Below the pieces are notes generated by a model. That model saw only the letters and a list, made by a program, of their open reading frames with translations, ran no database searches and had not been told where the DNA came from. From NCBI GenBank assembly GCA_037783545.1, contig JBBELK010000060.1:992001-1056000 (forward strand): 64,000 nt of DNA, written 5' to 3'. How positions within the stretch are numbered: the stretch's first letter is position 1; every line of letters starts with the position of its first letter. Origin of the DNA: Henricia sp. BOLD:AAB3569 (lineage: Eukaryota > Echinodermata > Asteroidea > Spinulosida > Echinasteridae). Positions 51,564-63,500 of this stretch are shown here, in pieces. The position numbers and the translations under genes are program-made.

Positions 51564-54500
51564 CTGTTAAAAGCGTTAAGAGGACTTATATTAGGAGATT
51601 TAAAAGCCATACGAAAAAAATTCGCCACTTTCGACTGAGTTTTTTCCAATGTCAATACAAACCATCTTGATCAAAGGGACCTCAGACATAGGGGAGAGGC
51701 TATAAGCCAGGCACTCCGTGCATGACGTAAACATCAATTGGGTACATTTCCTTCCATACCATGATGGTTTGTACACGGGCTGTGCACGGGAAAGCTTACG
51801 TCATGCACGGAGTGCCTGGCTTATAGCCTCTCCCTCAGACATAAACAATTTCCTTGACAATGGAGGATGCCAAGTCGTTGGTGGTCAAAATTTTGCCTGA
51901 AATATCAGGAACTTTGCCGGAAATGTGCATTTAAACATATGCAGTTATGCACAGACGAACAAAATGAAAAAGCCTGAAATCAGGCAATTGCCTGAACTCT
52001 GACATCCCTGCGGTTTTTTTCGTATGGCTTTTAAAACCAACCCTCTTGGACAAAACTGATAAAACTCAATAAAATTTGTCAGGCCTTGTTTACATGATTT
52101 TGGTTTAAATCCGTTGGAAAATGAAGATCAAAAGTAGGACATGCAGTACAAATGCTCAATGGTGTTCAGATCCGTACTCATCGCAGGCCATGGGAGAACA
52201 TCAACATCAGCATTTTCCAAGAAGTCCCTGCAGATGCGTGCCACATGGGGACGTGCATTGTCTTGTTGGAATACTGAATTATCACCCACTCTCTGCAGAA
52301 ATGGAACAACTATGGGTTCCAAGATCTCATCACGGTATCTCTGGCCGTTCAGGTTCCCGTCAATGAAATGAAGCTCTGTGCAATCATTGGCATATACGGC
52401 AGCCCATACCATCGTGACGATCGATACATTATTTTTTGCCATGGAACTTGAGGCGTAGGATAACTGCAGTTTTGGCAGCTAAACGGTGGACACACTCAGT
52501 ATTAACTGTCCATCCATTTGATGAAAACTGAAGTTTCAGGGTACCTTGTTATTTGGTTTCAATGTTAGTGCATTTATAACATGGGTTTTTTTTTGTTTTT
52601 TATACTGACAACACCTTTACATAAGTTATTGTTGGCCAAAAATAGAACATGGGATCAATATTAATAAAATATTGAAACTGTAGTAAGTGGTGCGTTTCTT
52701 TTTTCCATGAGTATAAAATACTAAAAAATATAAAAGAACATGTAATGCTACTATACTTACCGCTCGTTTGGGGATTTTTTGAGGGACGTGTGAGAGGATT
52801 ACCTGGTGGAAAAATAAAGGAAAAAATACTCTTTTTTTTATGCTCGTTATGGACTTTTATAAAACAAACTCTCATCGTGCTACTAAAGTTTGTATACATG
52901 TACATCTGACCTATTTTCATTAAACCACATGTAAGAGCACACTTAACACTAGCCTCCATTCAAGACTGGGACAAGTTCCCAAATTTAAGCACGATTCTTT
53001 CAGCGCTCTGAGTCACCTCTAGGCACTGCAACTTGATTGTCTTGATTAAATTAGCCTGAATAGCGTTTGGTGTTCTGACATACTGCCTTTCACATGCCAA
53101 ACAGACGTCGAAAACACTACGTTATTATGACGTCTCTTTTACGTCTTTTTACAGTCGTTTTCTAGTCGTGTGTCATAAAGTGGTCGGGACCAAAAAAGTG
53201 ACGTCGTATAGATGTCCTTTTTTTTCCCTCTGTCTGAATCATCATTCTCACTCTGCAAAAATTGCATAAAAACATGACGTCTTTATGACGGTGTTTTACA
53301 GTCGTTATTTAGTAAAGTGTCTTAAAGACGTCTTTTTCTCCACCTGAATTATCATCATCACCCGCCGAAAATACCACGTCATTATGACGTCTCTTTTACG
53401 TAATTTTACAGTCGTTTTTTCGTCGTGTGTCATGAAGTGGTCGTGACCAAAAAATGACATCTTGTGTGTCTTTTTTTCTCTGTCTAAATCATCATCCTCA
53501 CCAGCTAAAAATTGCATAAAAACATGATGTCTTTATGACGTCGTTTTACAGTCGTTATCTAGTCGAGTGTCCCACAATGCTCATGACCAAAAGCAAAGTC
53601 TTAAAGTGACATGCTCGTCAGCAATGCGCATGCGCCAAATTCGTGCCTTTACTATGGAGCTGCGTATTTCGTGGCACACGCGCATTGGTGACGAGCCTGT
53701 GCCTTTAAAGACATCCGTTTCTTCATCTGAATTATCATCCTCACATGCCAAACAGATGTCGAAAAGACCATGTTTTTATGACGTCTTCTTTTACGTCATT
53801 TTACAGTCGTTTTCTCGTCGTGCGTCATGAAGTGATCGTGACCAAAAAAGGATGTTTTCTGTCTCAATAATCATCTTCGCCCCCCAAAAAGTTTAAAAAG
53901 ACAGTTTTTATGATGTCGTTTTACAGACTTAATCAAGTCGTGTGTCCCACAACGGTCGTGACTAAGGGAAAAAATTACATCTTAAAGACATCTTTTTAAC
54001 TTTCTTTATAATCATCTTCACTCACCGAAAAACTATGACGTCTTTGACCAAACAGTCATGACTTTTTCTAGCTCTTCGAATCATCATCCTATTTATTTGA
54101 CGTTTATACTCAAACAAATTGGGTTGCTTTCACAAAATATCTTTTAGTCACCGAGAAAAGACGTCTTTTAGTCGTCGGTAGAAGACATCTTTTAATCGTC
54201 AGTAAAAGACGTCTTTTAGTCGTCAGTAAAAGACGTCTTTTAGTCGTCTGGAAAAGACGTCTTTTAGTCGTCTGGAAAAGACGTCTTTTAGTCGTCTGGA
54301 AAAGACGTCTTTTAGTCGTCTGGAAAAGACGTCTTTTAGTCGTCAGGAAAATACGTCTTTTAGTCGTCAGGAAAATACGTATTTTAGTCATCATGGAAAA
54401 AAACATGTCCCTTTCGTACCTACCATTGATCGTTCCTGTCTCATCTGTAACTGGTAGGGGCTCTGAAAGCACAAGCATATGTAATTTAATTTATTTGGAT

Positions 54501-57500
54501 AGACTCATTTGACCATACATTTGATTGCAATTTTAGATTATCGTTCAATTTTTTAAAATTCCATACGCGCACTGGTTAGCGCCTATGGAACACGCACACG
54601 CACACAGAAACTGCACGCTCCCGAAAGCAGAATGTGCACTGTGACAAGTATCCTGTCATGTGCGTGCATGTACAACACGCTTGCTTTACGCGTAACGTGC
54701 ACGATGGAACAAAAACAACTTGACGCACACCTAGCAGTTCATACGAACGCTGTGTAGGAAAGTGAATGCAAAACGACAAGCTAATTTTGTTGAGTTTTAC
54801 CGATTTACACAAAAAGGTATTTATGAATGGGAATAAAAGTAGGTTTGGCCAGTCTTAAACAATCCGTTCAAAACCGGCTAGGGTCCTGGGCGCTGATAAT
54901 GGCCCTCGCCTGGTGGCTCGGGATTATTAGTGCGCCCAGGACCCTAGCCGGTTTTAAACGTATGTTTAAGACTGGCCAAACCTACTTTTAATCACTAATT
55001 AAATTCCGATTTCGTGATTTGGGCATTTGGAAAGCATTCTTTATTTGTGCACTAAAAAAAATGAGTTGGATGTTGCACAGACTGGCCCGAGTTTTAGAGA
55101 GCATAACTGGAAATTAGCCAGAGATCCAGACTCATTAAAATACAAAAACACAATGGAAATTCCGAGTATCTGTTACCGCTTAGATTTTCCATTGTGTTTT
55201 TGTATTTTAATGAGACTTGATCCACCACTGATTTCTAGTTATGGTCGCAAAAACTTGGGCCAGTCTGTGCAACGGTCAGGCTTATTTTTGTACAGCAGCA
55301 GTTGATTTCACGAATCCTTACGCAATGCGTTAGCCCTCTTGCGCAACATTCCTGTGATAATTACACGCAAGCCTATAGGGCTTATGCCATTTTCAAAAAC
55401 TGTGCAAGCTACGCAGATTTTCCTGAAATGACTGCTGGTCTCATTGGCCCGTATTCTGGTTCAATTCATGTCTAGTTTAAACCCGACCTTAAGTCCAGTT
55501 TAAACTAGAGTTTGAAATTTACTTTCTTAAGTCGGGTTTATCTTAAACTCGAGTCTACATCAAGTTTTAGTCTGGTCTAACTTAAAGGCAGTATACATCA
55601 TTGGTATCTCGAAAATCAGAAATGTTCACAGATTTACGCCTAACTTACACAATATAAACATGATGACCGTAGAAAACTTCCCCTGAAATGGTTTTGTCTG
55701 AAGTGCTATAGTCTTTGAGAAATGAGTAAAACAATTAGTTTTCGTCTCATGAGACAAAATTCAATTCGCCCCAAAACCATTTCGCCCAAGTGCCATTTCG
55801 CCCCAAATTACTTCGTCCGAACACTACATCGCCCAAATGCCACTTTGCCCCAAAACCACTCCATGCACAGGCCGTGGTTCAGGGCGAAGTGGTTTTGGGG
55901 CGAAATGACTGCAAACCTTATTTTGACTGTTTTCTCAAAAGTTAGACGAAGTACGGAGCTGGTTTTTGCTCAGGTTGGTTTTAATCATGCATATTTTCAA
56001 TCACACAGGGGGATAAAACTATTTGTAACAGTTTACCAATCATGTATACTATCTTTAAACTTGAGCAGGGGGTAGTATAAGGCTAAAAATGGCTGAATTG
56101 TTGGAGCATCTACAGCAAGCATAGAGCTGTAGAAAGAGCTGCTTCAAAGACAACAACACAGAAAAGCCATTGGTTGAGAAGAACTCTATTCTATGCCGGA
56201 TAGGAGACGTCTTTATGATGATAAGAAATCATTTGTAGATGTGGGTCAAATTGTGTGGGACCGAGTTAATAGTGCGTGTATTTCGGAGTGGTGATAAGGA
56301 AATGTTTGTGCGGTGAAAACAACTGTACGAGACGTAAATTATGCTTACGAAGCAGCTGACAATCTTGGTCTATGCCTACACATTGCAAAACCCTTTTAAG
56401 CCTTTCATGTGTCAGAGGGCAAGTTGGCCAGGGGACGAGTTGGCCAGGGGACTAGTTTACAACGTTTACGTGTACGAAGCGCTGGACTAGCACTAAACTG
56501 ACCCGTTTCCTCTCAATTATATCGACTTATCTTTGCCTAATTCAACCAAGAAGTGCTATCTCACTTGATTCCCAGGTAGCAAGCATCAGATTTGTTTGTT
56601 TTCCCCTTTCTTTTCAGACTCAGTCATTTAGACTGCAGCCTGCTGCACAAAGTAAGCCCAGTGCTATGTTTGTGCATGTTCAGTGTGCATGAAGGATGTG
56701 AGACTGAGCATGTGCAGTAGATCTCCATAGCAAATAAAGTAGAGTTTAACTTTTAAACCACAGTTTAAGGGTTAAACTAGACCTAGACAGGACTTAGACT
56801 CGAGTTTAATTAATGAAAGCCGACTCAGACTGGAGTTCAGGTTTAAGTCCGATTTAGTTAAACTTGAATCTAACTTTAGACTCGAGTTTAGCTAAACCAG
56901 ACTTCAGAATACGGGTGTTTATTTCAGACGATAATAACATACCTATTTCACAGATAAAGTTGTGCTTGGTGTCACAGGAAACCGTTTCCCATTTCTTCCT
57001 ATTGGTAATGCGCACACAGTCTCCACTGGTTCCCTCTTTCCCACCGTTCCAGTTCTTGTATTTATAACCGTCTCCACTTTGCCAGGCAAAGTTGCCATCT
57101 GCCTGTTTTATCAAATAAAATAGGAACAAAAAGCAATCTGTCAGTGGCCATTTTAGCAATACCATAAATTTCTGGGGGGATAAATTTCTGGTGAGCCCAC
57201 AATATTCTACTTTGCATACTGAGGTCAAAATTGGAATTGTAGTGTACTGTATTAAAAAGGGAACAACATTTCTTTGAAATACCATTTGTGCCACTTGAAT
57301 TAGGCCTGCGTCAAACGTCGCGCTTATGCTGTGTCGAATTAAATTCAACTTGGCACGGCATTGGTACGACGTTAGCACAGCAGTGGTTTCAAACGTCGAA
57401 CTTAATTGCAAACTCCCAGTCGAGCTTAAATACATCCAACATGGCGGATGAGTATTGTGCACGTCATAGACGTTGTGCACGTGCGTTTTCCATTCTGTCC

Positions 57501-60500
57501 ATTGTACGTCGCCATTTAATTATTTTGATGCACTTGTTTGTTGGTTATTTCTTTACTCACATACGCGCTGCGAGCATGCGCATTCCTATTCGGAACAAAA
57601 TTGCGGACCAACTTCGAACTGGAATTAAATTTGACATGGCAGAAGCACGACGTTTAAAGCCAAGCTGTGCTTGTGTCGCACTAAATTGAGTTAGCACGGC
57701 AGACCTTGTCGAGCTAAAATCTTCTGCCGTGTCGAACTCATTTTGCCGAGCCAAATGGCTTCAAACGTCGTGCTTGTGCCGTGTCGAATTAAAAAAATCA
57801 AGTTAAATTTAATTTGACATGGCATAAGCGCGACGTTTGAAGCGGGCCTAAGGCATTTCAATTGTAAGTTATGGTATTTTATGATCCCAGCTATGGAGAA
57901 CAAAACAAAATAAATTGTGAAATGAGCTGCCAATTAAAGGGACCACCAGTTTTTATTTACCAAAATACCACTTTTATTTAATATAATTTTGGCATTTTTA
58001 TAACGCTCTTACACAAGGTATCACAGTGATTACGATCCATTATATATTCCACCTGTACACCGAGATACATAAGCGGGCGGCGCCTTTGGCAGCCAAGCCA
58101 GAGACATTGGAGAGATTCTCCTTATTCTTCATGAAAGAGTGCTCTGGGATCTTTTAAGTGTGTTACACAACACACTGGACCAACGGCTTTGTATCCCTTG
58201 CGAAGGATGGAGCAATTGTGGTCGAGTGCCTTGCTCAAGGGCTCAGGTACTACGGCCGAGTTTCAAACCCGCAACATCAAGTTTCACCCATGTCAACTCG
58301 AAAATACATTTTTCATATCAATATTAAAATATTCTATAGAACGTATTCTAAGCATATTAAAAACATTGGTAAAAACAAAAGAAAAAAATCCCACAACAGT
58401 CCCCCTAAAAAAAAACCCATTCAGGTTTGTGCATTTTTCTCTTTGTATAGACGAACCCCAAATTAAAAAATTTGAGACTTTGTGTAAAGCACTTACGTTG
58501 CTTAACACGAAGAGCCTCTTTATCAAACCCGCAAGTGAACTAATGTATGCACAAGAATGCACAATCACTCCTAATAAAATGCCACACAGAACAGCACACG
58601 TACACACTCAGTCACTGTACAATATTGTACTTGTAGTGCACGCGTACTGCCGACTTGACACGATGAGCCTGATCGGTTTCAATGCAAAATTTGTCTACTG
58701 TGCCAAAGCAGCTCTTTAATATCCAACGCAACTTACCCCCTTTTTAAGTCCAATCCATGCATCCTTGATTTTATAGTAGAACAGGAGTGTTTCAGCGAAC
58801 GCTTCATAGAAACCGTTGGTGATGGAGGACAGTGTGCCCCCATCCCCCTCGCACTGTGCCTCTGCTTCCTGGAAGGTTTTCATCTGGTCGGCTGTGCCGT
58901 AGACTTTGAAGCAATTGAATGAGAACTTGAAGTAACCGGGCTGGGAGCAGGTGTCTCCAGAGATGTCCAAGGGCAGATTGGGATCTGTTCCAGAGAAGGT
59001 ATTAGTGTAAAGGCTCGTTGTATTTTTTGAAGATTTTTTTTTATTTTACGAATTCTTGTTAGAATGGCATTACATACCTAAAGAAGAATGTTGGTTAACT
59101 AAACCAGGGATATGAGCAGTAAAGAATATTTTAAAAAACAGGAAAATAGGAATCTAGTAAAATAAAAAACTTCAGGGAAAAAAAGCGGAGGCACACAAAT
59201 ACAATGGTCAGCTCATCAAAATTAGGTTGTTATTAATTAATCAGATTGTTTTTCTGAGATCCATTAAGCACATAGTATCAATTGTTAAAGGGCTCCTGAA
59301 ATGCTTAATAACTTTATGCACAGTTTTTGCTGCATATGAAGGATTACTTGTGTAGAAAGACTATACTACTGTTCATTTTGATGCCCCATTTTTCAACTTT
59401 GAAAATTTCTTCACATAAACTCACAGAAAGAGGGCGCTGTTTGGGGCATGTCACTTTAGGAACACACAGCAGAAAAGCAAAGAAAAAACATCAGACTTCA
59501 AACTGGAATTGTGGAAAAATGCTGCAGTTTCCAGCTTCAGTTTTTTCATGGTTTGCAACAGGCAACATGTATAAAAACAAACCTAAACTGTCATGGGTTA
59601 CAAAAGTTTCAGCAAGTTGGAGAAAATTGTGGAAACGTTTGTGCACAGTTGAATGAGATTTTCCTGTTTTCCTAATGTGACATCACCACTTTGCTCATGC
59701 ATATGTAAATTTGCATTAGCATAAAAATCAAAAACCTTGATTTTAACCCCCCAAACAACTTCCAAGTAGGGTTTTTATGATTGTAAATTAATGGACTAGT
59801 TCCACAGCACAGATTTCATTGATAAAAACACCATTTCAGGGACCCTTTAAGCATTAGTAATTTTTGCCCATCCACGACACGGTATGCACTATATACTAAG
59901 TGCGTTTCCCGAGAACACACTAAAAACTCATAGTGTGCTCGGGCAGGACTTGGACCCACGACCTCATGCACACCAGGAGGTCATGGGTTCAAGTCCCGTC
60001 AGAGCACGCTATAAGTGTGTTCTCTGGAAACGCACTTAGTATATAGTGTATACCGGTCGTGAATGGGCAAAGTTACTTCTACTTAACATTGTTTGGACAC
60101 ACGCAATAATTTCTTCAATAAACAAATTAATTAAAAAATAATAATAAAAAATATTCACCTGAGGGCTTCTGACAGAAATATCCTCCATTAGGTGGTCTAC
60201 CCGCAGTAGTTGAATCACCACATAACTGGCTTTTCCACAGTCCAGGCTCAGACGGATGGTTCTCAATCAAAACACACTTTTTGTCTTTGTTCTAGTGAGA
60301 TAAAAAACCACGAAAATATAACATTTTCAACCCTGGTCGCAAGCAGGATCGAATCCACGGCCGATAATGGCCATGAAAGTTGCATGCATCTGTTTTGAAC
60401 AGTATCCTCACGCAGCAAACAGGGGGTTGGTTAGCCTTTAATAGTCTAGGCTTTTATGGCGAGGTTTTATTTTCCCGCCGGGTTTTGTTTGCGCAAAAAA

Positions 60501-63500
60501 GCTAGCACGCACATGCTTGAGGAAAGACTAGCGCGCGCACACTGCAGACGTCCGCCACAGTCGCCTTTACCACAGCATTTCTGTGGGGAATCTTGACCTT
60601 ATGCATTATGCAAGAAAAACATAAGCCTTCAAAAGCGGTCTGGTAAAAGGCGGTCGTGGAGAACAGTCCATGCATGCTAGTCTTTCCTCGTGCGCACTAG
60701 TCTCGTGCGCACTAGTCTCGTGCGCGAAATAAAACTCATCACGGACGCCTTGACTGAAGGCTAGGGGTTGGTCAGTGCAAATTTCCGAGATTGCCCAATT
60801 AAAACCGCCCCCTTGGATATTGTTGCTATGCCTCACAAGCTATCACAAAAATGGCAACACACAATGCACAAAGCAATAGGACTTGGCATGGAAAGAACAG
60901 ATTCGTTGGAGGAAACTCAAAGGTATTTATGTTTTAGAATCGACAGTTATCGTAGCACACACTGAGTGAAGAACTAGTAAAACAGGGATGTCATATATTC
61001 GTAAAATACGCACTTTCTTACCTTTGAACAGCGAATCACACGACATTGAAATCAAAATTCACTCGGAATTGCTGCATACAACTGTATGCTACCGCACACG
61101 GCTAAAAGCATACTGTTGTGAATAATATGCTAATACAATGTCTGCATAGCTTTTTTGTGATTGGTCGGAACTATGCATTGTCGACTACTGGAGAACACTC
61201 CTGTCTGAGGTCAACCGTTTAACAGGCCCAAATCAATACTCACCGTGTCCTCGACACCGTCCTTCCAGTGGCTGAAGCCATAAGGCGTCCCATCTGACCA
61301 TTCATAGAAACCAGTTGACATCTTGTTCAGCCCAATCCAGGCACTGGTTCGTTTCATTTCATACATCATTGCTTCCAGCAAAGCTGCAATGTATTATTCG
61401 AAATTAGCAAAGCTGCAATGTATTATTCGAAATTAGCAAAGCTGCAATGTATTATTCGAAATTAGCAAAGCTGCAATGTATTATTCGAAATTACACGACA
61501 TATGGGCTATTTCACAATAAGTGGTCATTTGAGTAAATTACAGTATAACCCATCCTGGATAACTTTATCAGTGCAAATACATGTTATGAGTGATTTTATA
61601 TGATGGATAATATGAAGGACAAGCTACAGAACTATTTTTACATAATTCTACGAGTTATTCGTTTTGAATTTCTCTATTTACATGCACTTTTAACACCATT
61701 TTGGAGTCTCATTTCAAGTTTTACATTAGTTTAAGTGGAATCATTTGTTGATGATGCATTATTGTGGTGAATTTGGTGATCAATCACCGATATATAGTGT
61801 TTAACAATTTTGTGAAACTTGGGTTGGTGTAATTCGGTCGAAAAATGTTAATTTTATGAACATTTCAAATTAAAGTGGATTTCCCGTTAAATAAAATATG
61901 GTAATGTCCTCTCCAGGACAAGGTATTCATGACAATGGAATAGTTTGGAAATATGTACTCACAAGTATGTTTGTATCATCTACAGGACACATTTGATGGA
62001 GTAAATATGACAATTTGATCGTGGGAGAGATTTGAGTAAATATTATCAAGATCATATTCAGGGTTGTGGAAAATCCGTTAAAAATTTGTCCTCTCCAGGA
62101 CAGCAGTTAATTGTAATATAACATGTGAACCATGATTGAAATATTTTATGTTATGTTTGTAAAATTAACAGTACCATTCCTTCTAACAGGACATTGCATG
62201 GCATTACCATTTTAACATTTAGTCTGGCTATTATACTGTGATATTCTGTGTTTAACAAAATGTCCTCTCCAGACAACCAATTACAAATCATTATTTCATT
62301 GGAAAAAATAAACATGTTAATCATAATGCCACGCTCTGATATTTTAGGAATTATTAGTATACATCCTGAAGTTTTTAGATCAACAGAGTTTTTGTGAGTT
62401 GGACAAGTTTGAAATTTGACCCCCATTTGCCAGTGAGACTGAAAGTGTACACTTATTGTGAAATAGCCCATATATAGTAAGGCAAATTTAAAATACATCG
62501 AGTTAGGGCGGGTTCCCACTGCACTATTTTCATCCGTTACATCCGTCCGTCGCGTTGCCACACGTCAAAACGGATGAGTTGAATTTGTTCCAGGAGCTAG
62601 CTGTGCGTTCTGTACGTTTTCACCAGCAGTTCACACTGGACGCATCCAACCACGTAGGAAATTGAACAAAATGCGTGTGAGCGCAGGAAATTCACTTGCG
62701 TCACAGCGCCACGTGTTGTTTCATCCGTCGATTTCAGCCACCTGAGTAAAGCTAGCTTCGATTCTGACACCCATTTACACACATTGAAAAACAAAAAATA
62801 CATCCACCACAGGATCTTTCATTCAGTGAACCATCCTATGTTGGGTGTATTTTGATTGCACTGTTGTACGTACAACGGACGCGAGGGATGAAAATCCGAC
62901 GGACAAGTAGACTTCGAATCAACTCTTCCGTCATCTGTCAATTTGACGTTTGAAACCTTCGGATACGTTGATTTTTCTACTTGACGTACGTAAATGAAGC
63001 TGATCTTTAGACGGTTCACATTGAAAACGTATCAACGGACCAAAAACTGACGGACCGGAGACGACGTACGTGGATTTTATGTGCGTCTGACGGATGAAAA
63101 TAGTGCAGTGGGAACCCGCCCTTTTTTTTTTTCTTCTTTTTTTGGCTCAAATTCAAAGCCCCATTCTATCATTTGCAGTTACCCAAATGTTTACTTCATG
63201 AGTTGACAAGAAAAACCTGGCTAAAAGTGTTGATAGCAATAGTAGCAAACGCCACATGATTTGTTTTCCTCGTGTAAAATTGTACCCTTTTGGGGAGAAA
63301 TTGCCAACTGAAGGTGCTTTTAAAAAAAATAATAATAATTTAGTATTATTCTTAGTATTATTGCATGTGGCTGAAATTTCTACAAGGTAGTTTATGAACA
63401 TTATTCAGTTACATATATGAATTGCTGCTGTTCGCATTGGGGGGGTGGGGGGGGGGGGGGGGGGGGGGGGGGGTTGGGGGGGGGGTTGGGAATGCAAATA

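Noticed and set aside
54110-54478. Regular 24-bp repeats resembling a CRISPR array
   Set aside because: No unique spacers; the units are contiguous, and the host is a eukaryote.
56854-57480. A 208-residue minus-strand frame around the lectin exon
   Set aside because: Only 57102-56943 is exon; the rest reads through the intron and the TIR element at 57301.
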